Positions 15,253 through 24,034 of a stretch of DNA of 64,000 nucleotides are shown here, piece after piece (position 1 is the stretch's first letter; each line of letters opens with the position of its first letter). This DNA comes from Nodularia sphaerocarpa UHCC 0038 (lineage in GTDB: Bacteria > Cyanobacteriota > Cyanobacteriia > Cyanobacteriales > Nostocaceae). Location: the NCBI RefSeq assembly GCF_022376295.1, contig NZ_CP060140.1, positions 1,678,356 to 1,742,355 on the forward strand, read 5' to 3'. A model generated the notes under the pieces. That model saw only the letters and a list, made by a program, of their open reading frames with translations. It searched no databases and was not told the DNA's origin. The translations under genes were made by a program, and so were the position numbers.

Positions 15253-16743
15253 ATGGCTACATCCAAAATATTAATCGAACCAATAGATCGCGTGGCGATC
15301 GCAATGATGCTGCTACTAACTCTGTTAATTGGATTCATGATATTGAAAGGTGATGTGGTGGCGGCTCATGTCCGGGAATTTACCTGGGAAAATCAACAAA
15401 TCGGCGCAGAAGATATTTCCTTCACCCTCAACTTTAGTCGCCCAATGGACATTAAAAGCGTAGAGGAGAACTTGAAAATTGAGCCGCCTCTAGCAGGTAA
15501 AATCAGTTGGGCTGGGCGACGGATGGTTTATACACTGCTCACACCAGCACCCTATGGAACCAATTATCAAGTGCGGTTACAAGACGCGAGAGATCGGTTT
15601 GCGGAACAAGAAGGGAAAAATCGAGTTATACAGCCGTTTACAGGTAACTTTAGCTCCCGCGATCGCGTCATTATGTACATAGGAGCCGATGCCGAAAATC
15701 AAGGTCAGTTAGTTCTCTACAACTTAACCAAAGAGCAAAAAAATATAGTTACCCCCAAAGACCTGATTGTAATGGACTTTAAGCCATTTCCAGATGGGGA
15801 AAAGATTTTATTTTCGGCTCGCACTTCCAATAACCAAGATTTGCTCTCAGCGCAGCTATACACAGTCACTACAGGTATTTCCACACAACCTGAAACCCCA
15901 GCAGAACCAGCAGGGAGAGTTGACCTGGTTTTAGATAATCAGCAATATCAAAACTTGAAATTTGACTTATCCCCTGATGGGAAAACAATTGTTGTGCAGC
16001 GAGGAAACAGAAAAGATCCCAGCGATTTTGGGTTATGGTTTATGCCCACTAGCAAGACCAGAGAAAAACCCACCCCTCAACGCCTAGAAAGCCAGCCAGG
16101 GGGAGACTTTATGATCACTCCCGATAGTAAAGCCGTAGCAGTTGCCCAAGGTCAAGGAGCGGCTATTCTACCACTACAAGCTGATGCTAGCAAACCTCTC
16201 GATTTTCTCCCCCAATTTGGTTTAGTGCAGTCTTTCTCCAAAGACGGTTCCCAAGCAGCAATGGTAAAGTTTAATACTGATTACACAAGGGATTTGTTTT
16301 TGGTCACCAACCAAGGCATTCAGAAACCTTTGTTAAAAACCACAGGCTCTATTCTCAACTGTCAATTTGATCCGGCTTCACCTACTCTCTACTGCTTGCT
16401 GACACAGCTGATATCCAATGAAGAATTTGTAGAACAGCCTTATTTAGTGGCAATTGACCTGAAAACCGGAGAACAAAAACCACTGTTGTTACTACCAATT
16501 GAACAGAGGAATGTGCAAATGAGTTTAGCACCGGATGGTCTGGGCTTGCTCTTTGATCAAGTGATGCCACAAATAGATCCCGTACCATTATCTGCAAACG
16601 TACTCAAGACCGAAGATGGAGAGGCGATCGCTACTAGTAGCCTGTGGTTAATGCCTTTGTTACCCATTGATGATGCTGCTAAAACCACAATCAAACCAGA
16701 AAAACTACCTTTAGTGGGATTTCATCCCCGTTGGTTGCCCTGA
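15253..16743 (+). CDS. membrane-anchored Ig-like plus TolB-type beta-propeller protein
   Basis: 496 aa. An N-terminal signal-anchor (residues 13-37, IAMMLLLTLLIGFMILKG), then a SbsA-type Ig-like domain (DISFTLNFSRPMDIKSVEENL...WAGRRMVYTLLTPAPYGTNY), then WD40/TolB-like blades (FPDGEKILFSAR, LSPDGKTIVVQRG, TPDSKAVAVAQG, SKDGSQAAMVKF, APDGLGLLFDQ). Likely extracytoplasmic. It follows the permease pair on the same strand and may be co-transcribed with it. Function unknown; scaffolding or binding of a partner is a guess. Confidence 0.75.
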   Translation: MATSKILIEPIDRVAIAMMLLLTLLIGFMILKGDVVAAHVREFTWENQQIGAEDISFTLNFSRPMDIKSVEENLKIEPPLAGKISWAGRRMVYTLLTPAPYGTNYQVRLQDARDRFAEQEGKNRVIQPFTGNFSSRDRVIMYIGADAENQGQLVLYNLTKEQKNIVTPKDLIVMDFKPFPDGEKILFSARTSNNQDLLSAQLYTVTTGISTQPETPAEPAGRVDLVLDNQQYQNLKFDLSPDGKTIVVQRGNRKDPSDFGLWFMPTSKTREKPTPQRLESQPGGDFMITPDSKAVAVAQGQGAAILPLQADASKPLDFLPQFGLVQSFSKDGSQAAMVKFNTDYTRDLFLVTNQGIQKPLLKTTGSILNCQFDPASPTLYCLLTQLISNEEFVEQPYLVAIDLKTGEQKPLLLLPIEQRNVQMSLAPDGLGLLFDQVMPQIDPVPLSANVLKTEDGEAIATSSLWLMPLLPIDDAAKTTIKPEKLPLVGFHPRWLP

Positions 16744-17029
16744 GCAATTATACTGAAATCATAAACGTCAGTAAAAGTCAAGCAGGTTAAGACCCTTTGT
16801 CTGCATCTTGAATAAAACCTGTATATTAATGGTATTTCCATGATCATCCCCCTTAATTCCGCAGGTTGACGGGGGATAGGCTCGTAATGTTATAAAGGCA
16901 TCAGTTCTCAATCCAAAAATCAGAGGATTGACTCATGACTAATCACTTAAAATTGAGAACAGTTTAACTTAGCTTCTAGAGTAAACCCTGATCTGACCTA
17001 ATTGATCAGCAATGCTGAACATTTGTTAA

Positions 17030-18601
17030 GTGAGTGGGTCAAGAGTGATCAATAAACCTGACACCTCAAACAACAGGGCTGGAATGAAATCCCTAAATTC
17101 TGATAATTCGCTACAACCAGAGCAGCCTAGCTGTCCATTTTACTCAATTGTGCCTTCTGACAACATGGCAAATACACAATTGCCGCTCCTCCAACCTGCA
17201 AACCAAGCACAGCCAGAGGAACAAACGCCTAATTCCCACAAGGATAAAACTCAATCAGACTGGGTTGTGGAGCCGAATAGCGAACAACAAATACTTGTTG
17301 ATCATGAATTTCAAAAGCTACTAGCATTGAATGAAGAATTGCGCGCGGACAACAATCACTTGTATGAGCAGGTGGAGCATCTCAAAGATGACTTCGCTGA
17401 ATCAGAAAAGGCTTTGCAGTGGCAAAAAAGGCGTTCTAGTGTCGCCGAGTCCATGATGAACCAACAAACCAAAGAACTGGCCTCAGCCCAAGCACAAATT
17501 AAATCTTTATTCCAAGAATTAGAAACAGCTCTACAAACTGTTCAACGCCAAGAAAACTTTATTGAAACTTACAAAGCACAACTACAAATTAGCCAACAGC
17601 GTCTGGCTAAGTTAGAGCGAGAATGTGCGCTGCTACAAACTAACTATAACGAACAGTCTCAACAGGCATCGCAATCAGAAAATACTTGTCGAGAACTACG
17701 TAGTAGGCTGATGCGTCAACAACGCCAGACTCTACAATTCAAAGCAGCTCTGGAAAAATGTCTAGAGACACCAGGACCAAATGATTCTTCAGAGGATACA
17801 GCCAACTACCAAACCAGATTTTCGCGCAAGGCTCGGTCTTTGTTTCCTAATGTACAGCCCATTAGACCTTGGTCAGCAGAATCAGAATCCAATGGCGATC
17901 AATTTGATTCTCCTGGGAATCAGTCTATGGCTCCGCCACACAAGGTATCAACGTCACCCATAAACAACAGTCATTATTCTGAGTCTATTCCATCATCCCC
18001 TGAGAATTTGGCAGTTAAGGAAGACGCACCCGTTACCCCACAAGGGGCTGTTTCAGAAATTGACGATTCTCCTACTACATCAGCAACTATTTCATCTCTG
18101 GAGTCCTCAAAGCTAGATGATCAATTAGATGGTCTAATCCAATTGTTTTTTACTAATAATGCTGCATCTACATCGCCACCCCCGGCTGAAATTGATGTAG
18201 ACAGCAATCAAACTCAAGCACCTGTCTGGGAGACTGGGGCGACAACCCTGGAAAATGATCAGCAATCAGAATCTTTACCAGAACAGGAATTGGAAATCCT
18301 GGACACAGAGTCAGATTCTCCACCTTCATCTGTAAATGATTCCCCAGATTCGTCTACTTTGGCTGTGAGGGCGACGACTGTTGAAATGTCATCTAGCGAA
18401 GCATTGGAAAATTATTGGTTAGAAAACTCACAATTGGATCAGGCTGATTTGACTTCAGATGATGCTGGTGACTACGCCAATGATCATCAATCCCCTTCAC
18501 CAGTTGTTTATCCCCAGCGTCCACCTAAAGGGCGTAAGTCTTTGTCTTCGGTGGAATTACCGAATTTTCGCATAAATAATCAATCTAATAATCCTCAGTG
18601 A
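17030..18601 (+). CDS. cyanobacterial coiled-coil, Ser/Pro-rich protein of unknown function
   Basis: Up to 523 aa. A polar N-terminus of about 85 residues, a coiled coil of about 150 residues from LLALNEELRADNNHLYEQVEHL to LRSRLMRQQRQTLQFKAALEKCLE (residues about 98-250), and a long disordered Ser/Pro/Asp-rich C-terminal half ending in PQRPPKGRKSLSSVELPNFR. No enzyme motif. Start uncertain: GTG 17030, GTG 17045 and ATG 17084 are in frame with no clear ribosome-binding site. A scaffold or cytoskeleton-related role is possible but unsupported. Confidence 0.65.
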   Translation: MSGSRVINKPDTSNNRAGMKSLNSDNSLQPEQPSCPFYSIVPSDNMANTQLPLLQPANQAQPEEQTPNSHKDKTQSDWVVEPNSEQQILVDHEFQKLLALNEELRADNNHLYEQVEHLKDDFAESEKALQWQKRRSSVAESMMNQQTKELASAQAQIKSLFQELETALQTVQRQENFIETYKAQLQISQQRLAKLERECALLQTNYNEQSQQASQSENTCRELRSRLMRQQRQTLQFKAALEKCLETPGPNDSSEDTANYQTRFSRKARSLFPNVQPIRPWSAESESNGDQFDSPGNQSMAPPHKVSTSPINNSHYSESIPSSPENLAVKEDAPVTPQGAVSEIDDSPTTSATISSLESSKLDDQLDGLIQLFFTNNAASTSPPPAEIDVDSNQTQAPVWETGATTLENDQQSESLPEQELEILDTESDSPPSSVNDSPDSSTLAVRATTVEMSSSEALENYWLENSQLDQADLTSDDAGDYANDHQSPSPVVYPQRPPKGRKSLSSVELPNFRINNQSNNPQ

Positions 18602-18602
18602 T

Positions 18603-18630
18603 TGGATTTTGGATTTTGGATTTTGGATTT
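18603..18630. repeat. heptamer tandem repeat (ggatttt)
   Basis: About four units of TTGGATT immediately after the coiled-coil gene's stop, in a gap between convergent genes. The same unit recurs at about 26013-26028. Confidence 0.85.
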
Positions 18631-18810
18631 GAGATTGATCATGGTGGGTTACGCTATCGCTAACCCACCCTACTGATTCACATTAGCGACTTACTCGCCA
18701 TAAATTATCCAAATAAACGTTAGCGTAGCTTGCCGAAGGCTACCACAGAGGACACAGAGGACTCAGAGTTATGAGACTTTGAGGGTTTTTTTCGTTAGGT
18801 GAGTCAGTCC

Positions 18811-20958
18811 CTAATTGAGAATTTTCGCTTCTGATTTGGGGATGATGGTATCTGGATTGACTTGTGCTGAATGATTTGGCGATAGGGCGATCGCTGATTT
18901 ATCAGTTCCCAGTTTACCAGCAGCGATCGCATAATTAATTACCAACAGCCGCAACCACAACGCCGGATAGCGGGGTTCGAGCCAAGATTGACTCCGCACC
19001 AACAAGGGCGCAAACCATCCCCTCAGTAAAGCACTGAGGAGGGAATCAAGCCCGAAACTGAAATAATTACCCAGCCACCGGACTAAATCCCTGAATCCAG
19101 CTAATTGCCAAATCCATAACAGCAGGGCTGGATTTTTGCGCGCTGCTTTCAGTGCTAGGCGGTTAAAAGTTAACCAATCACAGCGATCTTTGATGAAATT
19201 ATCTGCTACCTCTGGTGGTTCATCTGCTAACAGCCCAAAGAAGGTATTCAACATCGAGTTAATTCTTTGGGGAGGTAAAAATTTCCCCGTGGGAACCATC
19301 ATTCCTTTAGAAAATAGCCACGTTACAGAAACGTTGCTTTGGTAAGCGCGAATCCTGTTTAAATGGCGGAAACTCAGCAAGTCGTGCTTGAGGGCTGTAT
19401 CTAAAAGCGTTGTTAAACGGTCTAAGTTGCGAATTAGGGAACCAAAACCGGTGAAAACTAGGGGAGATTGGAGGGATGCTGCATCACCAATGGCAATTAA
19501 TCGATCAAAGGCAATGGTGCGATCGCTACTTCCGACACTAAAATGTCCTGGTATATAGCCAAATGTCGGCTTTTTCCACACCAGTTTATCTAAATCACAC
19601 CGTCGATACTCTGGCAAAATCGCGAAAAAGTCCTCGTACATTTCCAGCAAAGAACCAGGATTTTCTGGATTGACTTCGTGGTAATGAAACAAATAAATTG
19701 TCAGTTCTTCACCAAATCCGGGAAATAATTCCCAAATCAACTGCCTTCCCCTGGAAATATCGCCGTGACTGTAAAGCACGTCTCCATACTGGGAATCCCA
19801 AACCCCTGCTTCAAATCCCCCCTCAATCACTGCGCCCACCGTCGGGCATACACTGTCAAAAGCGCGACCACCATTTAATTGCCAAGCCACAGGGGAAGCT
19901 GTTCCCATAGCATCAATTAACAGTCGCCCACTAACGCGCCGCTCATTTTTACTGGGTAAATGCTTGACTGTAATTACAACTTGTGATTTGTCAATATCGG
20001 CACGCATGAACTCTGTTTCATCCCAGATGTCACCCCCTGCATCTCGGAGCTTTTCACCGCACATCCGCAGCCATTTCTCCGAGTCTAAGGCGATATTTAA
20101 GACAGTGGGGGTGTGTAGGATAGGCGATCGCAATTTCACCGGATTGTTACCATCAAAAAACTTATTGAATCCGTCCTTATATTCCCGAACAATCACAGTT
20201 TCCAACTCGGCGGCTGTTACCAAACCGAGATTAATTAAACTTTGGAGTTCATCACGAGAAATATTCCATTCTCGATTCATCCGCCCAAAAGGCAAACGTT
20301 CCACTAGCAGCACTTTATAACCCAATCTAGCCATAACAGCCGCATGAATTACCCCTAATGCGCCACCAATGTAGATCAGGTCATAAGTAGGAGCTAAGGA
20401 AGATGTTATACTACCGTCTACCTGATCTCCCGCAAATCCTTGGCTTGGGGAAAAAACCACTTGACGGGGCTGCTGAGGATTCCGTACACCTTCGCGCCAT
20501 CTTTGTTCCCACCAATAAGCACGATTGAGGTCATATTCCCCATTGGGCATTTGCTGAAAATATTTCACCGTCAGGGGGTAATACGGTGCTAGTTCGTCAA
20601 AAATCGATTTTTGGGAATCAATGGGTGGAGGTTCAGGGTATTTGTGGGGAAATTTCTGTCTAATTTCCTGAATCAGACGTTGCAGAATTTGTGCTTCTCC
20701 AGAAACAGGCTGATCTGCCCAACGAAACACTTTCAGATAAGTAGTTCGCTGCACAGACCAAACGAATACAGAAAGTTCCCTCGGTAATTTTTCGGGAATC
20801 GCCCCCTGAGCATTTGTAGTTTTTGTCGGTATTTTCAGGAGCAAGCCATCAGGTCGGAGTAATTTTTCGCCGATTCCTGGTTCAAATTCAATTTGCAGCC
20901 AAGTAAGTACAGTTGCAATTTCCGGTGTGGGAACTTCTAAATAGAGTATTTCTTTCAT
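18811..20958 (-). CDS. cruA: CruA-type lycopene cyclase (FAD-dependent)
   Basis: 715 aa. A long N-terminal extension (about 190 residues) precedes a flavoprotein Rossmann motif, YDLIYIGGALGVIHAAVMAR (residues about 192-211), followed by a WNISRDELQSL segment and IAIGDAASLQSPLVFTGFGS, the second FAD-contact region. This domain plan fits CruA/CruP lycopene cyclases of cyanobacteria and green sulfur bacteria, which close the end rings of lycopene for beta-carotene. Length fits CruA better than the shorter CruP, from memory. Monocistronic; the ATG at 20958 starts MKEILYLEVPTPE. Confidence 0.72.
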   Translation of the reverse strand: MKEILYLEVPTPEIATVLTWLQIEFEPGIGEKLLRPDGLLLKIPTKTTNAQGAIPEKLPRELSVFVWSVQRTTYLKVFRWADQPVSGEAQILQRLIQEIRQKFPHKYPEPPPIDSQKSIFDELAPYYPLTVKYFQQMPNGEYDLNRAYWWEQRWREGVRNPQQPRQVVFSPSQGFAGDQVDGSITSSLAPTYDLIYIGGALGVIHAAVMARLGYKVLLVERLPFGRMNREWNISRDELQSLINLGLVTAAELETVIVREYKDGFNKFFDGNNPVKLRSPILHTPTVLNIALDSEKWLRMCGEKLRDAGGDIWDETEFMRADIDKSQVVITVKHLPSKNERRVSGRLLIDAMGTASPVAWQLNGGRAFDSVCPTVGAVIEGGFEAGVWDSQYGDVLYSHGDISRGRQLIWELFPGFGEELTIYLFHYHEVNPENPGSLLEMYEDFFAILPEYRRCDLDKLVWKKPTFGYIPGHFSVGSSDRTIAFDRLIAIGDAASLQSPLVFTGFGSLIRNLDRLTTLLDTALKHDLLSFRHLNRIRAYQSNVSVTWLFSKGMMVPTGKFLPPQRINSMLNTFFGLLADEPPEVADNFIKDRCDWLTFNRLALKAARKNPALLLWIWQLAGFRDLVRWLGNYFSFGLDSLLSALLRGWFAPLLVRSQSWLEPRYPALWLRLLVINYAIAAGKLGTDKSAIALSPNHSAQVNPDTIIPKSEAKILN

Positions 20959-21122
20959 GATTTTTTGCTGACATCTCCGATGAATCTATTCACTCAGACA
21001 GATTTTATAAAGGCAGAAACTAAGCTAGACTCCGCCCTATTGGTTCAATAAAGATTGAGTAAAGAATTTTTAATAGTTTGTCAAAGTTTATTTTTCATTT
21101 TGTATTTTTTTAACCCTACGCC

Positions 21123-21356
21123 ATGAATTATCCCATCCCAGACAGTCCCCAGGAAATTTTTGCTCTGCGACAACACCCGGTTGACGCAGAATTAGTGGCC
21201 TGTGCGATCGCTGGAGTCATCAAACTTGTGCGGTCTCAGGGACAATCCTTGGAAGAATTAACCGCGCAACTACTAGCTGATGACCCCATGCTAAATCATC
21301 AACAACGGCGCTGGCTGAGTCAATTGGTTAGCCAATCCTGGGAACAGTTTTCTTAA
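21123..21356 (+). CDS. small conserved cyanobacterial protein
   Basis: 77 aa, soluble, predicted mostly helical: IFALRQHPVDAELVACAIAG then SLEELTAQLLADDPMLNHQQ and RRWLSQLVSQSWEQF. I do not know a function; short proteins of this kind are widely annotated as hypothetical in cyanobacteria. Divergent from cruA (164-nt gap) and ending beside a heptamer array. Confidence 0.6.
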   Translation: MNYPIPDSPQEIFALRQHPVDAELVACAIAGVIKLVRSQGQSLEELTAQLLADDPMLNHQQRRWLSQLVSQSWEQFS

Positions 21357-21474
21357 TGGTCATTAGTCATTAGTCATTGGTCATTGGTCATTGGTCATTG
21401 GTCATTGGTCATTGGTCATTGGTCATTGGTCATTGGTCATTAGTCATTGGTCATTGGTCATTGGTCATTAATCA
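21357..21474. repeat. heptamer tandem repeat (tcattgg/tcattag)
   Basis: About 16 consecutive units of TCATTGG/TCATTAG fill the gap between the 77-aa gene and the convergent cimA. It is the longest such array in the window. A 102-codon ORF here simply translates the repeat (IGHWSLV) and is not a gene. Confidence 0.95.
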
Positions 21475-23129
21475 TTATCTTTCCCCCTGCTCCCTGCTCC
21501 CCACTCCCTACTCCCCACTGACTCTTGGGAGTGTAACAACAAACCATATTCCAAGCCCTCTACTACTGCTTGATAGGAAGCTGCCAAAATGTTGGGCGAA
21601 ACTCCTACTGTCGTCCAGCGTTGAGAACCAGTACCTGATTCTACTAATACACGAGTTTTCGCTGCTGTACCTGTATGTCCGTTGAGAATCCGCACTTTGT
21701 AATCGGTCAACTCAAAGGTGGCAATTTGGGGATAAAAGTTGACTAAAGCTTTGCGTAAGGCGGCATCTAAAGCGGCAACGGGTCCATTTCCTTCTGCTGC
21801 TTCCAGAATATTTTTGCCATTGACACCTATTTTCACGGTGGCTAAGGCATTGTTAGTTTCTTTACCTTCTACTAAATCACAATGTACTTGGAATCCTTTG
21901 ACTTCAAAGAACTGCTGACGACCTCCCAAAGCTTCGTACATCAACAGTGCAAAACTCGCTTCTGCTGCTTCAAATTGATATCCTTCACTTTCTAATTCTT
22001 TGAGGCGTTGGAGAATTTGTCGGGCTGCTGGTTTGTCTTTATCTAGTTCAATACCAAAAGTCCGGGCTTTGGCTAACACATTACTCAGTCCAGATTGTTC
22101 GGAAATTACGATGCGGCGACGATTACCGACTTGTTCTGGTTGAATGTGTTCGTAAGTGAGGGGATTTCGTTCTACTGCTGAGACATGGATACCACCTTTA
22201 TGAGCAAAAGCTGAACGTCCCACAAAGGGCGCGTGTTCATCGGGGGCGAGGTTTACCACTTCACTGACAAAGCGACTAGCTTCTGTAAGTTGATTTAGCT
22301 GGTGTTCTGCGATACAGCTATAACCAAGTTTCAGTTGTAGATTGGGAATTAATGAACAGAGGTTAGCATTACCACACCGTTCACCGTAGCCGTTAATTGT
22401 ACCTTGTACCATTTTCGCCCCTGCCATGACGGCTGCTAGGGCATTGGCTACTGCTGTATCTGAATCATTATGAGTATGAATACCAATTTGGGGGATTGGG
22501 TGTTGAGTTTTGACTAATGACACATGATCAATGACTGATGCGACGATTTGACTAATTTCGTGGGGTAAAGTCCCACCATTTGTATCACAGAGGACTAGCC
22601 ATTCTGCACCAGATGCGATCGCAGCTTCTAATGTCTGTAAAGCATAATCTCGATTGTGCTTGTAGCCATCAAACCAGTGTTCAGCATCATAAATCACCCG
22701 TCGCCCTTGAGAACAAAGATACTGGATAGTATCTCGAATCATCTCCAGATTTTCGCCTAAATTCGTCTTGAGTCCGGCTGTAACCTGTAAATCCCAAGAT
22801 TTGCCAAAAACTGTCACCCAACGAGTCCCCGCAGTCAGAATCGCTTGCAGCATTGGTTCAGTTGCAGCAGTAGTGTTAGGGCGGCGTGTGGAACAAAAAG
22901 CCACAATTTCTGCTTGTTTAAGCGGATATTCTTGTAATTGCCAGAAGAACTGAACATCCTTGGGATTAGCACCAGGCCAACCACCTTCGATGAAAGGAAC
23001 CCCCAGTTGGTCGAGTCTGCGGGCAATGCGTAACTTATCTTCTATAGAAACTGATAACCCTTCGCGCTGAGTGCCATCCCGTAGTGTGGTGTCATAGAGC
23101 CAAAGTTGAGGTGAGGGGTTTATGGTCAT
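21468..23129 (-). CDS. cimA: (R)-citramalate synthase / LeuA-like acyltransferase
   Basis: 553 aa. The N-terminus LYDTTLRDGTQREGLSVS is the HMGL-like active-site strand (metal Asp and catalytic Arg), followed by the metal-site segment QIGIHTHNDSDTAVANAL and the GTINGYGERCGNANLCSL loop; the C-terminal 130 residues form a LeuA-type regulatory domain. The sequence type (REGLSVS, TNGGTLP) matches TIGR00977 citramalate synthases, which condense pyruvate and acetyl-CoA for a threonine-independent isoleucine route. Start: ATG 23129 begins MTINPSPQ at the expected place; the frame is open 14 codons further. The last 17 residues (SVGSREWGAGSRGKDND) are encoded by repeat-like DNA. Confidence 0.88.
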   Translation of the reverse strand: MTINPSPQLWLYDTTLRDGTQREGLSVSIEDKLRIARRLDQLGVPFIEGGWPGANPKDVQFFWQLQEYPLKQAEIVAFCSTRRPNTTAATEPMLQAILTAGTRWVTVFGKSWDLQVTAGLKTNLGENLEMIRDTIQYLCSQGRRVIYDAEHWFDGYKHNRDYALQTLEAAIASGAEWLVLCDTNGGTLPHEISQIVASVIDHVSLVKTQHPIPQIGIHTHNDSDTAVANALAAVMAGAKMVQGTINGYGERCGNANLCSLIPNLQLKLGYSCIAEHQLNQLTEASRFVSEVVNLAPDEHAPFVGRSAFAHKGGIHVSAVERNPLTYEHIQPEQVGNRRRIVISEQSGLSNVLAKARTFGIELDKDKPAARQILQRLKELESEGYQFEAAEASFALLMYEALGGRQQFFEVKGFQVHCDLVEGKETNNALATVKIGVNGKNILEAAEGNGPVAALDAALRKALVNFYPQIATFELTDYKVRILNGHTGTAAKTRVLVESGTGSQRWTTVGVSPNILAASYQAVVEGLEYGLLLHSQESVGSREWGAGSRGKDND

Positions 23130-23204
23130 AAAACTGCGACTTGCGAGACAACGAGTAAGGCGATGTGCCAATATACAACAAAAAGCTAGATTGGTAATTA
23201 AACT

Positions 23205-23543
23205 ATGCCCAAGGTACTAGCTCAAGGTAAGACAATTGAGTGCAACGCGAGAGCTAATTTACGGATAATTTTGCAGGACAATGGTATTGACCTCTACAAT
23301 GGCGGTGCTAAGTTAATCAACTGTCGCGGAATTGGCAGTTGTGGAACCTGTGCTGTGAAAGTAGAAGGTGAGGTATCTCCTGCAAATTGGCGAGACAAAG
23401 CCAGACGTTCACTTCCTCCTCATTCTCCTACAACAGAACTGCGTTTAGCCTGTCAAACTGAGGTAATAGGGGATGTAAAAATCACAAAATTCGCTGGATT
23501 TTGGGGACAAAGTTCTCAAATCCTATGGACACCAGAAGGTTAG
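23205..23543 (+). CDS. 2Fe-2S ferredoxin-like protein
   Basis: 112 aa with the plant-type 2Fe-2S pattern: NCRGIGSCGTCAVKVEG (Cys at about 40, 46, 49) and a distal LACQTEV Cys (about 85), that is CX5CX2C...C. The CX5C spacing is one longer than the usual CX4C of photosynthetic PetF, so this is a side-branch ferredoxin. It is divergent from cimA (75 nt) and followed 24 nt later by a small membrane protein. Confidence 0.82.
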   Translation: MPKVLAQGKTIECNARANLRIILQDNGIDLYNGGAKLINCRGIGSCGTCAVKVEGEVSPANWRDKARRSLPPHSPTTELRLACQTEVIGDVKITKFAGFWGQSSQILWTPEG

Positions 23544-23567
23544 GTTAAAAAAGGAGAAAGTATAAAG

Positions 23568-23951
23568 ATGGGTAGATGGACTCCACTAATGCTCATGGCC
23601 GGAGGCTTGGCAATTTTACTGGGTACATTGTTGGGTATCAATTTTCCGATGGGTGGACAAGAAAGTGCTAGTAATGATGCTCCTGATGGCAGAACATCCA
23701 AAGTCCTCCCAGCTAATATTAATGTTAATAGCTCCTCTGGGAGCAGGAGTACAAGTAACAATACAGCCCCTGAAAATAGAGGTCGCGTTGCTCAGGATAA
23801 TTTTTCTGCTCCTGGGAACAGAAGCAGCGTTGCTCAGAATAATGCTTCTGACCAAACTCCTGGGAATACATCAGGTACTACGAGTACAGGCGGCACTTCA
23901 TCAAGCAGCACACCCAGTCAAGGGAGATCACCGATTCGGGCTTTGTGGTAA
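23568..23951 (+). CDS. small membrane-anchored Ser/Asn/Gly-rich protein
   Basis: 127 aa. One transmembrane or signal-anchor helix (PLMLMAGGLAILLGTLLGINF, split by a Gly pair) and a low-complexity tail rich in Ser, Asn, Gly and Thr with two imperfect copies of APENRGRVAQDN / APGNRSSVAQNN. ATG 23568 follows AAGGAG at a good distance. Probably co-transcribed with the ferredoxin. No function recognised. Confidence 0.6.
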   Translation: MGRWTPLMLMAGGLAILLGTLLGINFPMGGQESASNDAPDGRTSKVLPANINVNSSSGSRSTSNNTAPENRGRVAQDNFSAPGNRSSVAQNNASDQTPGNTSGTTSTGGTSSSSTPSQGRSPIRALW

Positions 23952-24003
23952 AGCTTGATAGTGGTTAGTTACGTTATGAGTTGTTAGTTATGTACTAATG
24001 GTA

Positions 24004-24034
24004 AATAGCTAATGATATATGACTAATGACTAAT
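24004..24034. repeat. heptamer repeat overlapping the thiO-thiG start
   Basis: TAATGAC/TATGACT units run from about 24012 to 24034, and the probable start codon of thiO-thiG (24033) lies in the last, mutated unit (ATGACTAGTGACG). No Shine-Dalgarno sequence is visible in front of it. Confidence 0.7.

Noticed and set aside
21377..21685. 102-codon plus-strand ORF with IGHWSLV repeats
   Set aside because: Translation of the TCATTGG heptamer array; the rest is antisense to cimA.
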